64,000 bases of DNA. Source: an uncultured Alphaproteobacteria bacterium (GTDB taxonomy: Bacteria > Pseudomonadota > Alphaproteobacteria > Methylaequorales > Methylaequoraceae). Where the stretch lies: positions 62,001 through 126,000 of the forward strand of contig CACMJG010000004.1 in assembly GCA_902613995.1 (NCBI GenBank), written 5' to 3'. Within the stretch, counting starts at the first letter, position 1. Each line of letters begins with the position of its first letter. Shown here in pieces: positions 48,604 to 57,104 of the stretch. The translations under genes were made by a program, and so were the position numbers. The notes beneath the pieces were generated by a model. The model was not told the origin of the DNA. It did not search any database and saw only the letters and a list, made by a program, of their open reading frames with translations.

Positions 48604-49007
48604 TCTTTCTTTTCCTCAAAAAATGCTGAAGCAACATTTATATATTTTCGGCCTGATTCTTGTGAAATCGCTATTATCTCTTTAATTGACTTTTTATCCC
48701 TAATCGACATCATTTTAATCAACATTGGTAAATTTACACCAGCTACAACTTCAATTTTTTCGCTGTCCATAACGGAAATTGCTAGATTTGAAGGAGTTCC
48801 ACCAAACATATCAGTTAAAACAATTACACCTTTGCCTGCATCTACTTTTTTTACTGAGTCAAGAATTTGTAATCTTTTTTTCTCCATATCATCCTCAGGA
48901 AAAATAGATATTGCTATCAGGTTTTCTTGAGGACCAACAATGTGTTGAATGACACTTAGCATCTCTTTTGCAATATTTTCATGACTTACTAAAACTACAC
49001 CAATCAT
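48585..49007 (-). CDS. PTS EIIA component, mannose family
   Basis: 140 residues. IGVVLVSHENIAKEMLS carries the phospho-His (residue 9); LTDMFGGTPSNLAIS and VVAGVNLPMLIKMMS are the EIIA-Man core. No IIB, IIC or IID genes are present, so it is a soluble regulatory EIIA rather than part of a sugar permease, as in other alphaproteobacteria. It overlaps rapZ by 4 bases and the fused HPr-EI gene by 19 bases. Confidence 0.93.
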   Translation of the reverse strand: MIGVVLVSHENIAKEMLSVIQHIVGPQENLIAISIFPEDDMEKKRLQILDSVKKVDAGKGVIVLTDMFGGTPSNLAISVMDSEKIEVVAGVNLPMLIKMMSIRDKKSIKEIIAISQESGRKYINVASAFFEEKKDWNKKK

Positions 49008-49861
49008 TTTGCTATATCTCTGTGTTCTATAAAAATTCTCAATTTTCTATTATTATTAATTAAATTAAGGAAATGTTCACTGGATACAACAGATCTATGG
49101 ACTCCCCCTGTACAACCAAATGCTATAGTGATATGTTCTTTTCCCTCTTTTTTATATCCCTCAAGAATGTTATTTAACAGTAGCAAGAGACTATCAAAAA
49201 AAAATTCAAAATACTTCTGTTTTTTAACAAAATTTATAACTTTCAAGTTTTTACCATCAAATTTTTTTAGGTTTTTTTCATAAAATGGGTTACTTAAAAA
49301 CCTCATATCGAAAACAATATCTGCCTCTCTTGGTAATCCAAATTTATATCCAAAAGAAATAATTCTTAAATTAATTTTTGAATCAGAGTGTTTTTTAAAC
49401 AAAATCTGCATCTCATTTTTTAGAAGATTTAAAGTAAATTTTGATGTATCGATGTAGTAGTCATTAATATTCAATAGAGGTTTAAGCCAATTCCTCTCTG
49501 CTTCAATTTTTTCTACAATTGGCAAATCTAACTTTAAAGGGTGGACTCTTCTACTTTCTTTAAACCTGTTCAATAAAGTTGTGTTGTCGCAATCAAAAAA
49601 AATGACTGAAAGAATTAAATTCTTTTTTTTTTGGGAAATCTCTTTAGCTACTTTTTTTGGATCAAAGTCTCTTGTTCTAACATCAATTCCGACGGCAAGA
49701 TTTCTTTTTATCTTCGTATTTATTATATTACTCAAAAGGTAGGTCGGTAAATTATCGATCGCCTCAAAACCCATATCTTCAAAAATTTTTAATGCTGATG
49801 ATCTACCAGCACCTGACAATCCGGTAACTATGAAAACTTTATATTGTTTCTCTAATCTCAT
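49004..49861 (-). CDS. rapZ: RNase adapter protein RapZ
   Basis: 285 residues. Walker A VTGLSGAGRSSALKIFEDMG (an Arg replaces the usual Lys, common in alphaproteobacterial copies), DNLPTYLL, GIDVRTRDFD, ESRRVHPL, FGYKFGLPREADIVFDMRFL and the C-terminal FGCTGGVHRSVV are family hallmarks. In E. coli RapZ binds GlmZ sRNA and controls glucosamine-6-P synthase; the alphaproteobacterial role is less clear. It overlaps hprK by 23 bases. Confidence 0.93.
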   Translation of the reverse strand: MRLEKQYKVFIVTGLSGAGRSSALKIFEDMGFEAIDNLPTYLLSNIINTKIKRNLAVGIDVRTRDFDPKKVAKEISQKKKNLILSVIFFDCDNTTLLNRFKESRRVHPLKLDLPIVEKIEAERNWLKPLLNINDYYIDTSKFTLNLLKNEMQILFKKHSDSKINLRIISFGYKFGLPREADIVFDMRFLSNPFYEKNLKKFDGKNLKVINFVKKQKYFEFFFDSLLLLLNNILEGYKKEGKEHITIAFGCTGGVHRSVVSSEHFLNLINNNRKLRIFIEHRDIAK

Positions 49862-50264
49862 TTAATTTTACTTTAATCTTTGCAACTGCCGATGAATTTT
49901 TTCCTTCAATATTGATGATAGGAATCTTAATTCCCAGTATTCTAAAACAACTATCCTTTGGAAACCTTTCATTATTATTACTTTTTAAATTAACAACTAA
50001 TCGTAATTTTATTTTCTCGACGAAAGGAACTGTAATTATTCCAATCTCTCTTACTTCAAGCAAACCCTTAATTTCTGGAGGACAATAAAGATAAATATTA
50101 TTTGAATTTTTTCTACAAATCGAAATATCATCTGAAATTAAAGTTGCGCCATTATCAATCAATCTCAATGCTAAATCTGATTTTCCAGAACCAGAATCAC
50201 CTAAAATTAACACTCCGTTATCATCTATTACCACAGACGTGCTGTGAATTCTCTTTAAATTCAT
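49839..50264 (-). CDS. hprK: HPr kinase/phosphorylase, short form
   Basis: 141 residues. P-loop LILGDSGSGKSDLALRLI, catalytic LISDDISICRK and the signature KGLLEVREIGIITVPF are present. It lacks the N-terminal domain of Firmicute HprK, the normal alphaproteobacterial form. It phosphorylates the HPr Ser (Ser50 of the fused protein) and reverses this. Its usual neighbours, an EIIA and HPr, follow directly. Confidence 0.92.
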   Translation of the reverse strand: MNLKRIHSTSVVIDDNGVLILGDSGSGKSDLALRLIDNGATLISDDISICRKNSNNIYLYCPPEIKGLLEVREIGIITVPFVEKIKLRLVVNLKSNNNERFPKDSCFRILGIKIPIINIEGKNSSAVAKIKVKLNEIRETI

Positions 50265-50265
50265 T

Positions 50266-50721
50266 TTACTCGATAAAGTTCTCTTTCAATTTTTTATTTA
50301 AAACCATCACAGGAACTTTCTTTTTACTTCCGTCATTTAATGAAAAATCAACCTCAAAAGAAGATCCATCATCAAGTTTTTTTTTTAAACCCATTAACAT
50401 TAAATGAGTTCCGCCAGGTTGAAAAAAAACTTGTTGTTTAGATTTTATTAAAAAATTTTCTTTCTTTTTCATTTTTATGATTTCGTTTTCAGTCTTAATT
50501 TCATGAATTTCAGCTTTTGAAGCGACTTTAGTAGATATTGATTCTATTAAGAAATCCTTATTTGTATTATTGAAAATAGAAACATATACAGCACATGCTC
50601 TTTGACTATCAAAAGTCTCAAATGTGTAAGCTCCGTGAAAGACTATAGATTCTTGATTTGAATTGACTGAATTTGACAATATCAAGAGAAATATAAATTG
50701 TATGTATTTGAAATTTTTCAT
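50266..50721 (-). CDS. Periplasmic copper chaperone PCu(A)C family protein
   Basis: 151 residues. A signal peptide ends near residue 21 (ILSNSVNS). The PCu(A)C copper site pattern is present: AEIHEI, then a Met (IIKMKKK), then GGTHLMLMGL with the H-x-M pair. Such proteins deliver Cu(I) to cytochrome c oxidase CuA. It sits 1 base before hprK, an unusual neighbour, so it likely heads the PTS operon. Divergent from the HugZ-like gene. Confidence 0.88.
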   Translation of the reverse strand: MKNFKYIQFIFLLILSNSVNSNQESIVFHGAYTFETFDSQRACAVYVSIFNNTNKDFLIESISTKVASKAEIHEIKTENEIIKMKKKENFLIKSKQQVFFQPGGTHLMLMGLKKKLDDGSSFEVDFSLNDGSKKKVPVMVLNKKLKENFIE

Positions 50722-50769
50722 TTAAATTAAATCCTGAAGTTATTATACATAATATATTAAGAGAAAAGA

Positions 50770-51561
50770 ATGAAAATTAATTACGCCACAAGACAATTAA
50801 TAAGATCTTCTTCGAGAGGATATTTATCAACTAGTTTTGATCCTAAGAGCTTTGGTGCTAAAAAAATTAATGTTAAGCAAACCTTTCCTTATTCAACTTT
50901 CACCCTTACGGCGTTTGATTACGATTTAAGTCCTATTATTCTACTTTCAAAATTATCTGAACACACTACCAATATCTCTAAAGATAACTTGGTTTCACTT
51001 ATGCTTTGTGAAGAACAAAAGCTGTATCCTTATTTCCCTCAATTCAAAAAAAATCCTTTTAATTATGAAGATCCAATGTCAAGACCAAGGGTAACACTAA
51101 TAGGAAAATTAAAAATAACGAAAAATTTAAATCACAAAACTAGATTTTTAAATAGACATCCTACATCTAATTTGTACGCCAACTTTTCCGACATGAATTT
51201 TTATAGATTAGATATTATAGGAGCCCATCTAATAGGTGGATTTGCTAGTGTAAAGTGGTTTTCAAAAAAGGACCTTATATGTAATGACTTCAAAAATTTT
51301 CAAGAATCTGAAAATAGCATCATATCACATATGAACGACCATCATAAAGAATCAATCGATTTGTATGTTAAAAAGTTTATCAAAGGGGTTTCTCTAAGCC
51401 TGAAAAAAAATTGGCAGCTTATTGGAGTTGATCCAGACGGATTTGATCTAAGAAAAAAAGATAAAGTTATAAGATATTGTTTTGAAAGGTCTATTGACAA
51501 CGCATCAAAATTAAGAGGCGTTTTTGTAAAACTACATAAGCAAGCATCTATTTCTCAATGA
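50770..51561 (+). CDS. HugZ-like / pyridoxamine 5'-phosphate oxidase-related protein
   Basis: 263 residues. The N-terminal split-barrel flavin/haem-binding-like domain (ATRQLIRSSSRGYLST, PYSTFTLTAFDYDLSPIILLSKLSEHT, RPRVTLIGKLK) is followed by a DUF2470-type domain with SHMNDHHKESIDLYVKKF and VDPDGFDLRKKD. This is the HugZ arrangement, used in haem degradation in some bacteria. Whether this copy degrades haem is unknown. Convergent overlap of 7 bases with polA. Confidence 0.85.
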   Translation: MKINYATRQLIRSSSRGYLSTSFDPKSFGAKKINVKQTFPYSTFTLTAFDYDLSPIILLSKLSEHTTNISKDNLVSLMLCEEQKLYPYFPQFKKNPFNYEDPMSRPRVTLIGKLKITKNLNHKTRFLNRHPTSNLYANFSDMNFYRLDIIGAHLIGGFASVKWFSKKDLICNDFKNFQESENSIISHMNDHHKESIDLYVKKFIKGVSLSLKKNWQLIGVDPDGFDLRKKDKVIRYCFERSIDNASKLRGVFVKLHKQASISQ

Positions 51562-54338
51562 GCATCATCCCAACTATTTCCAACACCTATATCAACTTTG
51601 ATTGGCACTTTTAGAGAGATAAAATTTTTATGTGAACTTGTCATTATTTCAGGAATCTTGTTTTTAATTATATCTATTTCACTTTGAGGAGATTCGAATA
51701 ATAATTCATCATGAACCTGTAGCAAGATCTTTGTCTGTAATTTCTCATCCACTAAAAATTTCTGAACCTTTGGCATAGCTAATTTTATCATATCTGCTGC
51801 TCCACCCTGAATAGGAGCATTGATAGCAGATCTTTCAGCAAAATTTTTTCTTGTAACAACTTTATCATTTATAAATGGAATAAATATCCGTCTCCCGAAA
51901 GGTGTTTTGACATAACCATTCGATCTACATTCTTGAATCGTATTTCTCATGTAATCTTTAATACCCGGATATTTTTTAAAATATTGATCCATGTACATTT
52001 TTGCTTCACTATTTGGGATTTCTAGTTGTAAAGCTAAACCATAGGCAGAAATTCCATATATAATTCCAAAATTAATTATCTTTGCCTTTCTTCTTAATTC
52101 ATTAGTAACTTCGTCTTTTGAAACCTGAAAGACTTCCATAGCTGTAACAGTATGAATATCACTATCATTTTCAAAAGCATTTATTAAAGTTTTAATGTTT
52201 GCAACATGCGCTAAAATTCTTAATTCAATTTGAGAGTAATCAATTGAGATGATTCGATTTTTTGCATCACATATAAATACTTTTCTAATTTCTCTTCCTT
52301 CCTCTGTTTTAATTGGGATATTTTGTAAATTAGGATCATTTGATGAAAGTCTACCAGTTAAAGTACTCGCCATACCAAACGATGTGTGAATTCTATTTGT
52401 TTTAGTATTTTCTCTTGACAATAAACCCTCACAATATGTACCCCGCAACTTTGAATATTGTCTCCAATCCAAAACTAAAGATGCAATATTAAAATTTTCA
52501 GATTTTAATTTTTCGAGAACTTTAACATCAGTTTGATAGTTCCCACTTTTGCCTTTTTTGCCATATGGAAGTTTAAGCTTATCAAATAAAACTTCTCCCA
52601 ATTGCTTTGGTGATCCTATGTTAAAATCTTCTTTGCTCAACTTAAAAATTTCCCTTTCTATCATTGACATTTTTTCTGAAAATTCTCCAGAAAGTTTGGT
52701 TAATTTAGGATTATCAACTTTACATCCGGAAATCTCCATTTCTGCAATCACTTCTATCAATGGTTTTTCAACATAAAAATAAAAATCATAAAGACCTTCC
52801 TTGATTAATAAAATTTTAAGGATTTCCCACAATCTATATGTAACATCTGCATCTTCAGCGGCATAATTTTTTGCTTTATCCGCAGAAACTTCTGAAAACA
52901 AAATTTTTTTTTTTTCAACTACGGTTACATCTGAATACTTAATAGTCTCATGAAATAATAAATCAGATGACAGTTCGTCTAATCCATGTCCTCTTTGACC
53001 AGTTCTCAAAACATATGACATTAGCATGGTATCGTCCATATTATTTATGCTGACTCCTAATCCCTTGAGAATAATGAAATCATATTTAATGTTTTGTCCG
53101 ATTTTCAGTATTGAGTTGTCTTCTAAAATTATTTTAATTTTTTCAATAAAGACATTTAAATCAACTTGATTTTTCAATCCTTTATGATTTAAAGGAATAT
53201 AACATGCTTGGCTATTCTCTATTGACATTGAAAAACCAACAATTTCTGCCTCAGTAGCACTTAGAGATGTTGTTTCACAATCTATAGCTACAACTCCACT
53301 TTCAATAATTTTTTGAATCCACTTTGTTAAATCTTTTTCATTTAAAATTAATTCGTAAATTCCGCGATTTACTTTTTCTCTTACAGGAGTGAAATATTCA
53401 TTATCTTTCTGTTGATTACTTTGTTCTTCCGTTTCAGAATGTGGCTGATTTTTTGAGCCAAATTTATTGGTTACTAACGACTTAATTCTATTGAACTCCA
53501 TTTCATCTAAAAATTTAACAAGTTTTTGAACCTCTAATGGCTTAAAATTCAATTTTTCAATTGAAACAGGGAGGTCTACATCATCTTTCAAAGTTACTAG
53601 CTTCTTAGATATAATTAGAAGCTCTTTATTTTCTGAAATAGCCTCTTTTCTTTTTTCTTGTTTTATATTTTTGATATTTTCAATAAGATTTTCAATATTT
53701 CCATATTCATTTATTAATTGTGAAGCTGTTTTTGGACCAATTCCTGGAACACCTGGAATATTATCTGAAGTATCTCCAGCCAATGCCTGAACTTCAATAA
53801 CTTTTTCAGGACCAACGCCAAACTTTTCAATTACATTTTCTGAAGTTATTTCCTTTTTTTTTATTGGATCTATCATCGAAACATTTTTACCTAAAAGTTG
53901 CATTAGATCTTTATCAGAAGAAATAATCGTAATTTTTTTTCCTTCTGCTTTTGCTTTTTTTGAATAGGATGCGATCAAATCATCAGCTTCAAAACCCAAT
54001 GAATCAATTGATTGAAGGTTGAAGGCATCAGGAACTTTTTTTATTATATCAAATTGAGGTTTCAAGTCTTCAGGAGGATCAGATCTATTTGCTTTATAGT
54101 TTGGATAAATGTCATTTCTAAATGTCTTTCTTGCAGCATCGAATATGACTGCGATTGCAACATTTCCACCTTTCTCACTTTGAATGTCATCAATTAATTT
54201 GAGAAGCATATTAGTAAAACCAAAAACTGCATTGACTGGTAGTCCGTCGGATCTAAACATTGGAGGTAAGGCATAGTAAGCTCTAAATATATATCCAGAA
54301 CCATCTACTAGAACCAACTCATTTCCAACCGAATTCAT
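51555..54338 (-). CDS. polA: DNA polymerase I
   Basis: 927 residues with all three parts. The 5' nuclease (about 1-290) holds LVDGSGYIFRAYYALP and GDTSDNIPGVPGIGPKTASQLI. An intact 3'-5' exonuclease (about 325-510) shows VVAIDCETTSLS, GQNIKYDFIIL and YAAEDADVTYRLW. The A-family polymerase holds SIDYSQIELRILAH, RRKAKIINFGIIYGIS and LLQVHDELLFE. It fills gaps and removes RNA primers. Its ATG overlaps the stop of the zinc-finger gene upstream. Confidence 0.97.
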   Translation of the reverse strand: MNSVGNELVLVDGSGYIFRAYYALPPMFRSDGLPVNAVFGFTNMLLKLIDDIQSEKGGNVAIAVIFDAARKTFRNDIYPNYKANRSDPPEDLKPQFDIIKKVPDAFNLQSIDSLGFEADDLIASYSKKAKAEGKKITIISSDKDLMQLLGKNVSMIDPIKKKEITSENVIEKFGVGPEKVIEVQALAGDTSDNIPGVPGIGPKTASQLINEYGNIENLIENIKNIKQEKRKEAISENKELLIISKKLVTLKDDVDLPVSIEKLNFKPLEVQKLVKFLDEMEFNRIKSLVTNKFGSKNQPHSETEEQSNQQKDNEYFTPVREKVNRGIYELILNEKDLTKWIQKIIESGVVAIDCETTSLSATEAEIVGFSMSIENSQACYIPLNHKGLKNQVDLNVFIEKIKIILEDNSILKIGQNIKYDFIILKGLGVSINNMDDTMLMSYVLRTGQRGHGLDELSSDLLFHETIKYSDVTVVEKKKILFSEVSADKAKNYAAEDADVTYRLWEILKILLIKEGLYDFYFYVEKPLIEVIAEMEISGCKVDNPKLTKLSGEFSEKMSMIEREIFKLSKEDFNIGSPKQLGEVLFDKLKLPYGKKGKSGNYQTDVKVLEKLKSENFNIASLVLDWRQYSKLRGTYCEGLLSRENTKTNRIHTSFGMASTLTGRLSSNDPNLQNIPIKTEEGREIRKVFICDAKNRIISIDYSQIELRILAHVANIKTLINAFENDSDIHTVTAMEVFQVSKDEVTNELRRKAKIINFGIIYGISAYGLALQLEIPNSEAKMYMDQYFKKYPGIKDYMRNTIQECRSNGYVKTPFGRRIFIPFINDKVVTRKNFAERSAINAPIQGGAADMIKLAMPKVQKFLVDEKLQTKILLQVHDELLFESPQSEIDIIKNKIPEIMTSSHKNFISLKVPIKVDIGVGNSWDDAH

Positions 54339-54499
54339 ATCTTCTTTTTAAATTTTGCGCTACAATATGGGCATGTTGCAATGTTTCCAGATGACAGGTC
54401 AAGATAGATTAGCGGGTGGGATTCTTTGGACCCATTTCCACTACAACTTACTGTATCACTATCAATATATTTTATTTCTGTTTGAAAATTAAAGTCCAT
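54335..54499 (-). CDS. CHCC zinc-finger mini protein
   Basis: 54 residues, too short for most ORF filters. It begins MDFNFQTEIKYIDSDTVSCSG and ends TCPYCSAKFKKKI. Cys19, His28, Cys43 and Cys46 make the CHCC site (C-x8-H-x14-C-x2-C) of the family related to mitochondrial complex I subunit NDUFS6. The stop codon overlaps the polA ATG. A zinc-finger gene of this kind next to polA is what I expect in alphaproteobacteria, which supports it as a real gene. Its role, perhaps in complex I, is inferred only from homology. Confidence 0.85.
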   Translation of the reverse strand: MDFNFQTEIKYIDSDTVSCSGNGSKESHPLIYLDLSSGNIATCPYCSAKFKKKI

Positions 54500-54544
54500 A
54501 ACACTAAAGTTCAAAAAATATCATATTTTTAAAACATCGAATAC

Positions 54545-54559
54545 ATATATATATATATA
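54545..54559 (+). repeat. (AT)7.5 microsatellite just before an ABC ATPase gene
   Basis: Fifteen bases of perfect AT alternation end 3 bases before the ATG at 54563. No ribosome-binding site is visible, so the tract probably includes the -10 region or start of a leaderless or very short mRNA. Repeat-number changes would alter promoter spacing. Confidence 0.75.
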
Positions 54560-54562
54560 ATA

Positions 54563-55477
54563 ATGAAAAGAAAAATAATTAGTGTTAAAAAATTAGCAAA
54601 GAAATATCTTACTAGTTCGAAATACGCCCTCAATCACATTGATTTGTCAATTAATGAAGGCTCAATTTTTGGTTTGTTAGGTCCAAATGGAGCTGGAAAA
54701 AGTACTTTTATAAATATTTTAGCTGGATTAGTTAATAAAACTAGTGGAGAAGTATTTGTGTGTGGGGTAAATCTGGATACTGATCCAAAAACTGTCAGAG
54801 GCAATCTAGGTATTGTTCCACAAGAGATTATGATAGATCCGTTTTTCACACCAATGGAAATTATGGACATACAGGCTGGGATGTATGCTGTAGAAAAAAA
54901 AAACATAAGGAATCAAGAAATTTTAAGTACTCTTGGACTTGGAGAAAAAGCAGATGCATATGCTAGGAGTTTATCAGGAGGAATGAAAAGAAGATTGATG
55001 GTAGCGAAAGCAATGGTACATAACCCTCCAGTTCTGATTCTTGATGAACCGACTGCTGGAGTAGATGTTGAACTTCGAGCAAAATTATGGAAGTCAATAA
55101 AAGAACTTAATAAAAAAGGTACCACGATTATTTTGACTACACACTATCTTAAAGAAGCTGAATTGTTGTGTGACGAGATTGCAGTAATTAATAAAGGCAA
55201 AGTTATAGCAAACGACACTAAAACAAATTTACTAAAAATTCTTGAAGAAAAAGAAGTTAAAGTTGAGTTTTCAAATAAAGTAAAAAACCTTCCCAAAAAA
55301 ATTAAAGACTTTTGTATTTTGAAAGACGATCAATCAGCTACTCTTAAGTTTAATAAAAACGAAATTAATACTGCTGAATTGATAAAAGAATTTATTAACA
55401 GTAAGATAGACTTAAAAGATATTACAACTAAAGAATCAGATTTAGAGGATATATTTATAAAATTACTCAAAAATTAG
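54563..55477 (+). CDS. ABC transporter ATP-binding protein
   Basis: 304 residues. Walker A LLGPNGAGKSTFINIL, Q-loop IVPQEIMIDP, signature RSLSGGMKRRLMVAKAM, Walker B VLILDEPTAGVD and switch LTTHYLKEAE make it a complete ATPase of the DrrA/CcmA-like class. The C-terminal domain (about 230-304) is typical of these. It normally pairs with an ABC-2 permease, but no permease gene lies nearby, so the partner must be elsewhere. Substrate unknown. Divergent from the zinc-finger/polA pair. Confidence 0.93.
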   Translation: MKRKIISVKKLAKKYLTSSKYALNHIDLSINEGSIFGLLGPNGAGKSTFINILAGLVNKTSGEVFVCGVNLDTDPKTVRGNLGIVPQEIMIDPFFTPMEIMDIQAGMYAVEKKNIRNQEILSTLGLGEKADAYARSLSGGMKRRLMVAKAMVHNPPVLILDEPTAGVDVELRAKLWKSIKELNKKGTTIILTTHYLKEAELLCDEIAVINKGKVIANDTKTNLLKILEEKEVKVEFSNKVKNLPKKIKDFCILKDDQSATLKFNKNEINTAELIKEFINSKIDLKDITTKESDLEDIFIKLLKN

Positions 55478-56445
55478 TCATTGCTTCTATAATCTTGTTA
55501 ACATCATCATGTTCTTCCACTTTAATGAAAGATACAGATACCAATTCTTTTTCATACATGAATATAAAACCAGATTCTGAATTTTCAAATATCATACTGG
55601 CTATTCATGGATATAATGATTATTCTAATTCATTTAAAATTCCTGGAGAATACCTATCAAAAAATAACATAGCTTTGACTTCGTTTGATCTCAATGGCTT
55701 TGGCAAAAATAAGAATAAAGGTGAATGGTTTGATTTAAAACAACATATCAAGGACATAGACTTTAACTTAAAAAAAATTAAAAATGAAAATCCCGATAAG
55801 AAAATTTTTTTGTTGGGAGAGAGTATGGGCGGCGCAATCACTTTAAGTTTTGTTAATCGTTTCAAGAATCTTCCAATCGACGGTGTAATACTAATTGCAC
55901 CGGCTATTTGGAATTTTACAGAAACAAATTTTTGGAAAAGTATTCCTTTAAAATTTCTTGCAAAAATCCTTCCCTACTTTAAGGTCAGTGGTAAAGGGAT
56001 AGTAAAGATCCAAGCCAGTGACAATTTAAAAATGCTAAAAGAATTATCTATGGATGATTCATTTATTCATAAACCAACATTTCAAAGCCTTCAAGGTGTT
56101 GTAGATCTTATGGATGAAGCATATAAAGATACAGAAGAATATTTTAAAAATCCATCATATAAAACACTCATAATGATTCCACTAAAAGATGAAGTAGTTC
56201 CGAGAAAACCATTAATAAAATTATTGAAGGATGAAAGGATTAAAAACAATTTTTCTAATAAAATAAAAATTTTAGTCTATAAGGAAAGCTATCATATGAT
56301 TCTCAGAGATATGAATGGGAATCAAATTACAGAAGATTTAAAAAATTGGGTGATCGGAAAGGAATATGATTCAAGCAACTCATCTTTTAGTGATATTTTA
56401 AAACAAATTGAAAATACAGAATTTTACCATAGACTTGACTTATGA
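55462..56445 (+). CDS. Alpha/beta hydrolase (lysophospholipase-like), probable lipoprotein with AUU start
   Basis: The first ordinary start is TTG 55495, which gives 316 residues. The frame is open upstream, and from ATT 55462 it reads MTQKLVIASIILLTSSC, a complete lipoprotein signal peptide with lipobox LTSSC, preceded by agagga. I favour the AUU start (327 residues). Hydrolase motifs: ILAIHGYNDYSNSF (oxyanion), LLGESMGGAITLSF with nucleophile Ser, and late YHMILRDM with catalytic His. It may act on lipid esters at the envelope. Its 5' end overlaps the ABC ATPase. Confidence 0.75.
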   Translation: MTQKLVIASIILLTSSCSSTLMKDTDTNSFSYMNIKPDSEFSNIILAIHGYNDYSNSFKIPGEYLSKNNIALTSFDLNGFGKNKNKGEWFDLKQHIKDIDFNLKKIKNENPDKKIFLLGESMGGAITLSFVNRFKNLPIDGVILIAPAIWNFTETNFWKSIPLKFLAKILPYFKVSGKGIVKIQASDNLKMLKELSMDDSFIHKPTFQSLQGVVDLMDEAYKDTEEYFKNPSYKTLIMIPLKDEVVPRKPLIKLLKDERIKNNFSNKIKILVYKESYHMILRDMNGNQITEDLKNWVIGKEYDSSNSSFSDILKQIENTEFYHRLDL

Positions 56446-56630
56446 AAAAAGAAATTATTTTAGCCGTAGGATCCAGATCCTGGTGGAAAAATATCAAAAT
56501 TAGAAGAGAAAGTGCTTTTAAATTAAAGGTTATAAGAAAGAAATGGAAATTACGTCGAAAAGTTCTATTGATGTCAAAAAAAAATTCAATCGATACTAAA
56601 ATTTATAAAAAATACTATTTATACAAATGA
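56442..56630 (+). CDS. Small very basic protein of unknown function
   Basis: 62 residues, not recognised. About a third of residues are Lys or Arg (MKKEIILAVGSRSWWKNIKIRRES...). It has no signal peptide, membrane segment or known motif. Both ends use ATGA overlaps, with the hydrolase gene before and a secreted small protein after, the pattern of a coupled operon, which argues that it is translated. It could instead be a chance frame kept open by AT-rich sequence. Confidence 0.45.
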   Translation: MKKEIILAVGSRSWWKNIKIRRESAFKLKVIRKKWKLRRKVLLMSKKNSIDTKIYKKYYLYK

Positions 56631-56878
56631 TAAATATTTTCATTTTTCTTTTTATATTTTTTTATCAAAACACCTCGTTTTCTGGTGAAATCATTAGAGA
56701 CGAAAATGGAAACTATATACTTATTAAAAAAGACGGTACGTTTAAAAAACTACCTCCACCTAAGCCTGGAAATAAGTATGTTATAAAAAAAAAAGTTATT
56801 CAAAAGAAAAGGGAAAACAAATTTTTTAAAAAGCAGACAAAGAAATCTAGAGTAAAAACAAATCAAGGGATAAGATAA
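56627..56878 (+). CDS. Small exported basic protein of unknown function
   Basis: 83 residues, not recognised. A strongly hydrophobic N-terminus (IFIFLFIFFYQNTSFSG) ends with a signal-peptide-like SFSG site. It is followed by EIIRDENGNYILIKKDGTFKKLPPP, a short beta-hairpin-like stretch, and a Lys-rich tail. It starts by ATGA overlap with the basic mini-gene before it and is followed by the next gene without a gap. Confidence 0.55.
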   Translation: MINIFIFLFIFFYQNTSFSGEIIRDENGNYILIKKDGTFKKLPPPKPGNKYVIKKKVIQKKRENKFFKKQTKKSRVKTNQGIR

Positions 56879-57097
56879 ATGAATGAAGCTAATAAGAAAA
56901 GCGTTTGGAGATTCATTCAAAAACATGGGGATTTTTTAAAAGATAAGCTAGAACCACATCCAAACCATCCAAATGGAAGAAACCCGTATGCGCATATATG
57001 TCTTTTAATTAATCAAAAATTTAGTTGCTCATACAAAGATATTAGTGATGAAAAGGTAGAGCAGCTAAAAAGATTTATTTTGAGTATAAGTAAATGA
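56879..57097 (+). CDS. Conserved-looking small protein of unknown function
   Basis: 72 residues, soluble. The core EPHPNHPNGRNPYAHICLLINQKF is rich in Pro, His, Asn and Gly in a pattern that looks conserved rather than random, followed by SYKDISDEKVEQLKRFI. I do not know the family. The start directly follows the stop of the exported small protein (TAAATG), so it is the fourth gene of this operon. A 16-bp hairpin follows its stop. Confidence 0.55.
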   Translation: MNEANKKSVWRFIQKHGDFLKDKLEPHPNHPNGRNPYAHICLLINQKFSCSYKDISDEKVEQLKRFILSISK

Positions 57098-57104
57098 GAT
57101 TTAA

